Source: Dermatophagoides farinae
Lineage: Eukaryota > Arthropoda > Arachnida > Sarcoptiformes > Pyroglyphidae
Direction: 5' to 3'
NCBI RefSeq assembly: GCF_024713945.1
Contig: NC_134678.1
Coordinates: forward strand, 1,984,001 to 2,048,000
Length of the DNA: 64,000 bases
Below, one piece after another: positions 53,944 to 64,000 of this stretch. The first letter of the stretch is position 1. The number at the start of each line of letters is the position of its first letter. The position numbers and the translations under genes are program-made. The notes under the pieces are model-generated. The model saw only the letters and a program-made list of their open reading frames with translations, did not search any database and was not told the origin of the DNA.

Positions 53944-56900
53944 TTAATTTGCAGGTATTAAATCTTCAATCATTTGGCTTGAGATGTGTAAATAAATGAC
54001 CCAATACATTAAATTGAAACAGACAAAACAAACAGGAAACACTACTCTTGAGTATTTATCAATATCACTTGGGCTAACACCAAATAATTTATTTGGATTT
54101 TTTGGCCCAAAATGTTGTCCACCGGTTTGTTGTTGACCACTCATACTTGCATTATCACCTTCTGGACCCATTGTTGATTCATTTGTATGTTGATGTCGTT
54201 TATGTAAGTTAATTGGCGATGATGAGCTTGTTTGGCTACAATGTGGACCTAATAATCCAGTTGAGGCGGCAGGAATTGGAGGCGGTGGTGGCACCATTGC
54301 TGTACATGGTGCCGATATTGTTAAACTTGGCGTTCCATTGATTGGACTATCGGGAGGAAGATGAGCAGAATATGATGATTTGGCTGAAAAACTTTTTCTT
54401 GCGGCACATTCTGGTCCAGATAAAATGGGTGTCGCTCGATTTAAACGAATATCTTGGCGTCCATATGCCTTTAAAATAAATTATATTAGCATTTTTAAAA
54501 AAAGAATTTATAACAAAATGAACAACATACTTGTGGACATGACGGTGGACAATTCATGGATGGATGATGTACAATACGAGGCGTACCAATCGTTGCATAA
54601 CGATCTAATCTATCTAATGTTTGATGTATCTGTAACAAAAAAAAATGGTGAATAAAATCATCAGTTAATAAAGATATCGATTCATATTATAAATCTACAT
54701 TGTTGAATATTGCATTTTGTGTTGCTATAAATAATGGAAAAACTAACAAACAAACAAAAAAAGAAATTCAAAATAGAGAAATGAAATAAAATTTCTCTAT
54801 TTTCCCAAAATCATCAACATTTGTAACAAGTAAAAAAATATGAATGATCACCATTTTTTTTTTAGTTTGCATTTTGTCGTTTGTCTTTCACTCTAATTCT
54901 CTGTTTTGTTTTTTTGTTTTTTTTTTTGATTATTCTACATTTCACTAGTACACTGTACTGAATATCATCGTAAATTGAATTTGCATTCATTTAATTTAAA
55001 AGAAAATAAAAAGGATAAAGAAAAATATATAACAAAACTGAAAGATAGTTGATTTGTTTACTACTTATAGTCATATATATTACATAATACAACACACATT
55101 TTATTCATTCATTCAACATTTGAATGTAACAAACAAACACGCCACACACACACATCAGATTCTAAAGTAACAAAATGTATCGTTGTCATAATGCTTTTAA
55201 AGTTTTTGTTTTTGTTTTTGTTTTTTTTTTTTTTGTTTTTTATATGTATTTTTTTCAACATTTAATCGAACGAATCTCTTGTTTTGTTTTCCAACATTAA
55301 AAGTATGGTCTATTTGGGTGTGGATTGAGACATATACCCAAAGAACCATAGAATGTATTTGGTGTTGTCGTTGTTGTTGTTGTTGTTGTTGACTAATGTA
55401 ATATCACAGCAATACTTTTGAATAATTGTATTTCCATTTTCGTTTTTATTTTTCTTCATATTAAGAGGCTATATATATGTTATTATTACCCCATCGAAAG
55501 AGATGTGAATATACATTATTATCAAATACAAAACTTGCTTGGAAGCTCTGTATGTGAAAGGTTTATGACGATAGTATGGTATTCTGAAAAGTAGAAAAAG
55601 AAGTAAAAAAAAATTCAAAACCCCAACACGATTTGTTGTTGTTGTTTGAAAAAAAAGAATAAAATTAAAATTTCCTAATTTTCATAAGATGGTGGGCACA
55701 AAAAAACTGAAAAAAAATCCACAGAGAATATTCTGTGTGTGTATGTGTGCTTGTAATAGTGGTTATTTCTAATTAATGCTGCTGTTTTTTTTTTCGTTTT
55801 GTTTATCTTATTTAATGCTTGAATAATAATAATAATAATAACGATGATGATAATGATGAAAAAAAGTGTAAATGTATGGATTATGCCTAAATTCTGATTG
55901 TCAATGATTATGGTGATGATGATGATGATGATGGTAGCCAACCACATATGTGAATTTTCGATTTTTTTTTTAACCAACAACAACAAATTATTATTATAAT
56001 CAAATATATACATGAATCACCAAAAACAAAACAACAACGAAAACAAAAATTCAAAACAGATTCATGCACGAATGCTTTACGTAATTAATCTTCAAATAAT
56101 AATAATAATAATAAACTACATACGATTAGCTTGAAGCAAATAATTTTTTTTTGTTCTTTGTCTCACTATTCGTTTTTTTTCATTGAATTTTTCTTTTTTT
56201 TTATCAATATCAATGGATAGCTGTGTGGCCGAATAGATTAGTCTCGATTGGTTTTGTTTAGTTTAGTTTTGTTGTTGTTGTGTTTGATCATCATCTTTCG
56301 TAATATAACAATTAATTATTCAAATTAGCTTCGTAAAGTTATGGAATGATTTTTATTATTATTATTTATTCTTTATTGTTCCATTTTGTAGACACACACA
56401 CAAACACATTTAGCCATCATCATAGCATATGGCACATTTTATTTATACAGCGATGAATTCATTTATTTGTATATATACAAACAAACAATAAATGCTATAT
56501 GAAAATAAAGAAAAAGATTTTTCTTTTCACCATTTTCATTTCGGTTGGTTTGACATATCTAAATTCAAACACACAAAAAAGAATTTGATACCTGGAATTT
56601 CTTTCTGTTTTGTTTAGCACTCAACCTCATCAATTTTGTCTACACACGCACACACACACACATACACATTTTATCGATATATATTCAATTTCCAATATCG
56701 AAAAATGGTGTTATTTTTATCCCTTTTAAAATTTTGTTTTGTTTTTTTTCTCGGTTCTTTTGAAATTGTCAAAGTATATAACGATCAACGAGAATCTTTT
56801 TTTCAGAGAATGGAATTTTTTTTTTGTTCATTCATTCCTTTTGTTTCGAATGAAATGAAAGAAATGGGGAAAAAAACAAAATTCTTCTTTTTTTCTGTGT

Positions 56901-59900
56901 CATCATCCGGTACTATTGTATGTTGATGTGTATGTTGTCGAGAGACAAACAAAAAAAACTAGGTACTTGTGTGTGTGAGTTGAATTCTTGAAATTGAGTA
57001 GGAAACAAAAACAACAACAACAACAAAAGAGAAAACGAATCAGATTCATTTTGATCCATTTTTTTTTATTTTGCAACCATAAGTGGCATTGTTGTTGTTG
57101 TTTGTTCGATGGTATATTGTCATAAATTGACATTTCGATCGCGATTCTTTCATTTCTGTTTTTTTTTCTATTTTGTTCATTTTTCTCAAATGTATGTATC
57201 TGTAATGGAAATTCTTATGCATAATATAAATTCACTGAAACTACTTATTTTTTTCTATTTGTTTGTTTGTTTGTTTATAAAAAACAGAATATTTATAAAA
57301 TAGTAATCAAAAATAAAATGTACCTATACCGAAAATGGCAATGAAGATAGGAACAAAAAAAATAGATAGCAAGCGATCATTTTGGTAAAATGTATAATGT
57401 ACATTTGGGTTTTGTGTATAGAATCGAATTATTCGATACTCATGATGATGATGATGGTTGCAACTTGCCAAATAAAAGTCAACTTTTAAGAATTAAATGA
57501 AAAAAAAATTCAAATAAACTTTTAATCGATTCCCTTTCTGCTATTTATTATCATTGTGTGTGTGTGTATGTGTATGTGCGAGTTAGCGAATATGTCAACA
57601 CATCTAATTCCATTTACATAAAAAAAGTTTATTTGATTTTTTTTTTTTTTGAATCATTAATTCAAACAACATTCGTAAAAAGCTGTTTGTTTACACATGA
57701 TATGAAAAGAAATCACATACTATGAATGTATATATATGTCCATTATGGAATAGAAAGGTTGAAAGATTATTCTTTATTTTTTTTTTTTTTTTTTTGAAAT
57801 AAAAAATAAGATTGGTTAACTTTAATAAACCAATGATCACTCTATATTATATATATGATTTAATACGGTCCTTTTTTTATGAAATTCTTTTTCACCACTC
57901 CAAAATCGTCCATAATATTGTTTCAAAAAAAAATGTATACGCGTAAAAAGTAAGCGGAAAAAAATATATAATATATGTATGAGACAAGGAATAGAATGTG
58001 AGAGAGAGAGAGAGAAAAAAAAGATGTAAAACCGATGATAAACCGATGATAAATGAACCAAACAATGGTAGTATACAAGTTTCACTCCCTCACTCTCTTT
58101 TTCTCTCAACATCATCTTACAGAAATACAAATGAATTCTAGTTGTAATACCAGTACATAATATTCTACTATTATTACCATTGTCTATTCTATTTTATTAT
58201 TCTTTTTTATTCTCATTCAAACGAGAAGAGAATAAAATAGAATAAAAAAAGTATGTATGTGATATATATATAGTGGAATGAATCAAATCTTGCAAGTAAT
58301 CTTTTTGATTGTTGATGTTGTCGGTAGTGTGATAGTCATGTTGATGATGATGATGATGCCATTTTTCTCTAGTGATCATGGAATTGTGAGTAAAACTAAA
58401 ACTGGAACATAATTCGCGTGTATTTGAATTTTTTTTTTCTTTTTTTTTTTTTTTACTGGAAAAGAATTTTTAGGCACATTATATATTGAAAATATTTTTC
58501 CATGTAAGTCTGTATATGTAAATTTTTGTGAAAATTTTCCGTGTTTTGTATTTGAATGGATTCAAAAAAAAACAAACATACACACACATATACAGTATAT
58601 TGGCATTTTGAAATTTAGAAAATTGTTTAGCATTTCACAATGATATTTTTTGGTTCAAAATAGACAAGCAATTTAGGTCTCCAATGGTTTAATGATAATC
58701 ATTAATGTTTGTGATTCAATCAAATTGATGTGCATGATTAAATTTTGGAAATTTAAAAAATAAAAATGGAAACCACTATGTATAAAATCAGCATAAATTG
58801 AAATTAGTGCTAATGAAAATTGATATTTAAATAATAAGAAAACCATTTGATGAGTGGGGGAGGGGGAAGGGGTAGGAGGCAAAAACTAGAAACCAGAAAC
58901 CGAAACTGAATTGCGAAATAGAGCCACCATTGATTCTATAATACTAACTGGTAGATTTTTATTAATATACAATTTTTTTTTTTTTTTGAATGTGACAGGT
59001 CGAGTGCATCAGCGATTCTATTCAAAATATAAATAGAATAGAATCGTATATATCCGAAACAAAATATCGAAAAGCTAAAAAGATTACTAAAGTGAAAATA
59101 GAAAAAGAATAGTAATGATGAAGAAAAGGAAAGGAAAATTTTTTTTTTTTTACTAGGCCGAGGTCGTTGTGCCTAAAAATAGCATCCAAATGGTGATAAA
59201 CGAACAAAAGTATTTCTATTTTCTATTCAAAAAAGCAAAAAAAAAAAATTCTTCGACATTCAACTAACCAACCAATATCGACGATGATAATAATAACAAC
59301 AGCAACCTTATTCCACGGTCAAATTCTGCTTCTGTCTTTACATATAAACAGACACACACACACACACACAGACAACCGAATATAAACGATTCTATCATTC
59401 GACAATACCGCTAGAATAGGGTATTATTGCAATGAAAGAAAAAAATTGGTCCAAATGGAACGGCATATAAAAATGTATAAAATCAGTATGATGACGTTTG
59501 TATAACACACATAGTTCTGTAATATGTGCATTTATATACTGTAGTTTATGGACATTATATAGATCATCATCATCATCGTCATCATCATCATCATTGAACA
59601 AAAAATTCCCTGAACACGCTGCTGCTAATTTACTTATTGAAAATGAGAAAAAAAAACATATAAAGAGGTAGTAGTCGGATATAGTCGGTTATTATCATCA
59701 TCATTTATTATTATTGGTCATACGATAACAATAATGAAACCATTTTTTTTCTCTATCCTTTCTATTCAGTCTCATTTTACTTTCTTTTTGTATTTTCATA
59801 TTATTTTGACTAACTAATTTCCAAAAAAAAAGAATAGTTTTTTTTCATTTCTACTTCTATAAATAGATATCATCAATCAATAATTAGCAATAATATTGAT

Positions 59901-62900
59901 GATGATAAATTAACAGCAAAAAAAACGACGGCGACAAAGATTATCCATCATCATTTTCATTCAATTCATAATTCAATCAATTCCATGAGAATTTCTTCTT
60001 TTTTTTCGTTCTCATTTTAATCACTTTGGAACAGTGTAATCAGTATATAGTATGAATAGAAAGAGAGACAAAAAAACCATTGAAGAACAATTAAAACTGT
60101 CTTTTTTGATTTTTCTTTGATTATTATTATTATTATGAAAAAGAAACCGGTAAATGTAAATTTTTTTTTGTTCTGACAAGCAAAAAAAAAATATGATCCG
60201 ATTCTTGATGTTATTCATGCTCGTTTTTATTTTTTTTCTTGTGTGATACACAACATTAAGATATAATAACGATGCCAATACACATAAATCGCATTGCTGA
60301 GCATGAGTTTCTTGTTTTTTATATTCATATCATCATCATCATCATTTGTTTTAGTTGTTGTATGAAAAATTTTTCATTTTTTTCCCCAGTTATTTAAAGC
60401 TTTCTTATCTTTCTTTCTTATGCAGATTATATCGAAAAGTTTGACATTAGAGAATAAAAAAGAAAAGAAATTTGAGATGATAATTCTTTTTATGGTCATT
60501 TACATACAGAATACATTGAAAACGACCAACAACAACAACAACAATAAGATATGAGAAATATTTTATTCTCTCTTTCTCTCTCTAGATTGTAGTTTTTTTT
60601 ACATCATAATCATCATAAGGTGTTATAAGAATAAATCAAATATAATTCACATGCATGACTGTTTTCCATATATTTTATGATAAATTGTGATTTATATTTC
60701 ATGGAAAAATTGAACAAAAAAAAAATTCATATGAAACAAGACAAGACAACATAAGCGCTTCAACAGATAATAATTGCATTAATGTCTCGATTAGATAATA
60801 TGCGTATGTGTGCCATAGATTCATAAGTGAAAAAAGTAAAATGTAAATGTAGATTGAATACATATATTTAGATAAATTCATCTGGGAACAACAACAACAA
60901 CAACAACAACAACAACGGCAAAAAACAAAAAAACACGTGAACCTGATTCGTAGAAAAAAAAAATTCGAAAGGCTATAATTTTCTCGTTGATCTCATCATT
61001 ATTACCATACTATTATATCATTATATACAGTACAGAAATCGAATAACACACACACACACACATACAAACGAGTGAACGAAACAGTATAATTATCACATGG
61101 AAAATAGAAATATGCATAGGATTCGCAAACAAGACAAGAAAAAAAAGAGCTAAATCAAAACCAGTAACAGACCTAACAGTAAAAAAAACAGACAAAATTG
61201 ATCAAAGTCAAAGCAAGAAAAAAACAAAAAAAAATAAAATGAAATCATTGCCAAAAAAAAAAGATTGTAATCAAATGATGAAAGATTGTATGGCTATAAT
61301 TATTAATAATTGTAAATATATCAAAAAAAATGATGATAATGATATCAAATAAACCAAAAAAATGATTCAATATAAATGATAAATGCCAAAACAAACAATA
61401 GGAAAAAAATATATTCTGATCATCATCATCATGGATTTATTTATCATTACAATGACATTATGATGAAATAATAATGTCCATGTCACCACAAACAGATTGG
61501 TCATCATTGATCATCGATTCTATATATCATTCACATTCATTAATATTATCATTTGATTTTAGTTTGATCGGTCATTTTTTTTCTGTTTGTTTTGTTTCAT
61601 TGTAATACAATTTATACAATTTTCATTATCACCATCTCATCTTATCATCTTGATAGAATTTGTTCACCATTCACGTCCGTTATTTCTAATACAATATTCA
61701 TTTTTCTTCAGAATAGATTATTTCTTATTTTTTATGGCAAATTTAGCTGAAAAAAAATGATTTTTTAAAATAAGATTGGTGTCACACATTGTCTTTCAAA
61801 TGCTTGATATTAACTTTTTTTTCGTAAAAGTTTTTTCCGTTCACTACTTTTGGTAACATACCCTAGCATACATTTGAAAGTTTAAGGGAAAAAAAATTTA
61901 AAATTGATTGTTTCATTTTCAATATCATATTCTTGAAACTCATGGAACAAATTAGAACTAAAATTGAAACAGTTAGCTATAAAGAGGAAAAAATTGAATT
62001 TACTTTTTTTTTGACAACTAGACTAACTCAATAGATACAATTTATGATGGATGAAAACAAATTAATCAACTATTGATCATGTTTGGTCGAGTCAAAACTG
62101 AATTATGTAATGATTAAAATCATAATGGACTTGTTTTGTTTCATTAGAATATTTCCACTTACCGGTATTGGCTTCACTGATCGATGTAATGTTGAATTTA
62201 GATCAGGTTGACATAACATTCCGTGTCCTGTTTGCATAGGCATTGGTGGTGGTATGGTTAGTTCGTTTGGTTCATTGCCATCATCATCTATGTGGCTTTG
62301 GCCGGATACATTCATTTGATTAGACATGACACTGGCACCAGGACCAGACATATTGAGATTTATGCTACCGCTTCGTGTATTAGTACCAGTAGCAGCTGCC
62401 GCAGCAGCAGCTGCTGCTGCTGCACATCTATTACGGTGTTCTTGAGCAAGTTTAGCTAATTGTTGTGAACGAGTTTTACGCATTGCAATACGTTTACCAA
62501 GGTAACCAACAGTGGCGTATTCTAGTAATGAGGCAAAAACCATTACGAAACAAGTACCAAGGAAGACATCGATCGACTTAATATAGGAGATTTTAGGCAG
62601 TGCTGCATTTGTCGAGGACATCAGAGTTGTCATAGTGAGCACAGTGGTAACACCCAATGCTACTCTTGCTGGTGTTGCATTACGATGTAACCAAAATGAA
62701 ACCCAAGATATAATTACAATCAACGAGGCCGGAATGTATATTTGAATGAGGTAGTAACCCATTGATCGTTCGAATTGAATTTCACAAACTAAACGAGAAT
62801 AGTTTCCTGTTGATTGAGTGAAAAAAAATAATATTGTAAAATTCGAAAATTAACAAAAAAAATCAATTCATACCTGTGCTCAATGTTTCAATTTTCATTG

Positions 62901-63011
62901 ATTGTCTATAGCCGACTACTTTGAATTGAGGTAATTCTAATCCTTTCGACATACCGATCGATTCTTTTCCTTTTGACCATATATAAACAATATCAGCCAT
63001 CGAATAGCCAT
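53944..63011 (-). CDS. Rdl: GABA-gated chloride channel subunit, Rdl type (5' exons outside window)
   Basis: A Cys-loop receptor subunit forming inhibitory GABA-gated chloride channels, the target of cyclodiene, fipronil and isoxazoline pesticides. Visible exons: 63011-62874, 62806-62163, 54629-54531, 54468-53944, all in phase, encoding about the last 467 residues. Seen in order: loop-C region [16 protein letters not shown]; pre-M1 [14 protein letters not shown]2 with PAR at -2' to 0' (anion selectivity), Ala 2', Thr 6', Leu 9' ([16 protein letters not shown]); M3 [19 protein letters not shown]; a long intracellular loop with an 11-Ala run and Pro-rich segment; and M4 [20 protein letters not shown] near the stop. 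Match to Drosophila Rdl in M1-M3 is almost complete. The N-terminal ligand-binding exons lie beyond 63011, off the right edge. The M3-M4 loop is split by a 7.5-kb intron. Confidence 0.95.
54630..62162 (-). other. 7.5-kb Rdl intron inside the M3-M4 loop
   Basis: The donor GTAAGT at 62162 and acceptor before 54629 bound a phase-0 intron. It is packed with simple repeats: (GTT)n near 55369-55390, (ATG)n near 55914-55933, (CA)n near 56645-56660, (AG)n near 58001-58015, (CAT)n near 59564-59593 and (AAC)n near 60887-60916. No alternative exon or nested gene was recognised, but short cassette exons could be missed. Confidence 0.65.
60886..60916 (+). repeat. (AAC)n microsatellite in the Rdl intron
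   Basis: Ten uninterrupted AAC/CAA units, the longest triplet run of this type in the window. Confidence 0.9.
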
Positions 63012-64000
63012 CTGTATAAAAAAAATAACAAAAATAAATAAATACAGATTTTATACATACATAATATATATAAATGTGGATAATTTATTTTCCATTTCAA
63101 AAATGATGATCATGATCATCATCATCATCTTCATAAATGAGATAACATTTTTTTTTATATGTTTAATAGTACTTAGACATTTTTCTTGATCATCATCATC
63201 ATCATCATAATCGAATAGATTGGAATCTCGAAAAAAAATGCCGTAAAATTTTCATTGAAATATCAATAATTTATCAGCATTGCTTGTGTGTGTCTGTGTA
63301 TGATGGCCAGGAGAAAAAATATTTGTACCGAAACATTATACCAAATGCTTGCTTGTGTATGTGTATAGATGTGATTTATAGTGAAAAAATTCTTTTTTTC
63401 CAGATATAAACAAATCATCATTGATCGTGCCGGGACATGACAGGCAAATGGAAAATGATTTTTTTTTTTTTTTTTTTTGCTTTTTTGATTTCAGCGTTTA
63501 AGGGTCCGTTTCACTATAGTCAATTCGATCCAAAATGATGATGATGATGAAAAACATTGTGAGAAGTTGCTATTCATATATAGATATAATGACGATAATA
63601 ATAATGAAAATAGAATCATATGTATGATGATGATGATGATGAAATATTTAAAATCAACAAAAAAAAAGTAGAAGAAGAAAAAAAAAACATTATGTATCGT
63701 CGAAACAAAACAAAAAAAAATCAAAAACCATTAGACAATGAAAAAAAAATCACGATAAGATAATATTATTATTTTGACTTTATTAAATTTTAATTTTTGA
63801 TCTTCTTATTGACAACATTATGAAAACCTTGAATGAATAAAATGAATGAATCAAAAATGCGAAATCTTCACTACACAAAAAAAATAATAAGGAAATTTAT
63901 AAGATTTTTTTTTTTTTTTTTTTTGGTTTATATCAAGTGTATCAACTGGGTGTGTTCAACTTTTTGCAACGATTTGTTTTTTACTTGTTTGTTTGTCGAA
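63012..64000 (-). other. Rdl intron running off the right edge
   Basis: Upstream of the exon starting at 63011 the sequence is intronic: (TCA)n near 63117-63128 and 63190-63210, (GAT)n near 63536-63550 and 63625-63641, and long poly(T) at 63461-63478 and 63907-63924. No further Rdl exon is recognised. Confidence 0.6.

Overview
The window looks like nuclear DNA of a small-genome arthropod, most likely an astigmatid mite of the house-dust-mite type. It is strongly A+T rich and full of poly(A)/poly(T), (TGA/TCA)n, (CA)n and (AAC/GTT)n tracts. Introns are often only 55-75 bp, the standard genetic code is used, and the conserved genes (Rdl-type GABA receptor, Tak1, Patched-related, Lrrk, actins) read as arthropod orthologues. 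The species assignment is inference; no marker here settles it.

Layout, left to right. 2.5-3.2 kb (-): an SFT2-family Golgi membrane protein. 5.3-15.3 kb (+): a seven-exon LRRK1-type Roco kinase of about 3,209 residues. 16.0-23.7 kb (-): a five-exon Patched-related protein with a sterol-sensing-like domain, converging on LRRK. 27.1-28.9 kb (-): a five-exon TAK1 kinase. 29.7-33.5 kb (-): two tandem actin genes with an intron at the same codon. 33.5-41.8 kb: mostly gene-poor DNA rich in simple repeats. 41.8-48.6 kb: a compact block of fast-evolving genes, namely a small unrecognised secreted protein, a carboxylesterase with an intact catalytic triad, a gustatory-receptor-like 7TM protein, and a 16-exon gene joining an Arg/Asp/Asn-rich disordered region to what looks like a decayed DEAD-box RecA2 domain. 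49.1-51.1 kb (+): TMEM181. 51.18-51.30 kb: a 123-bp hAT-type MITE with a perfect 8-bp target-site duplication. 53.9-63.0 kb (-): the 3' half of an Rdl-type GABA-gated chloride channel, whose 5' exons lie beyond the right edge.

The conserved genes are functionally unrelated housekeeping, signalling and neuronal genes; nothing suggests operons. The most unusual item is the 46.27-48.63 kb gene. All its internal introns are phase 1, a three-exon cassette is tandemly repeated with near-identical introns, and the helicase-like C-terminus lacks the catalytic signatures. Other points of note are a stop-free 69-bp intron inside the TAK1 catalytic loop, the MITE, two long perfect palindromes and a TATA/Inr core promoter before each actin gene. 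All exon models were made by eye from reading frame and splice-site phase; none is supported by transcripts.
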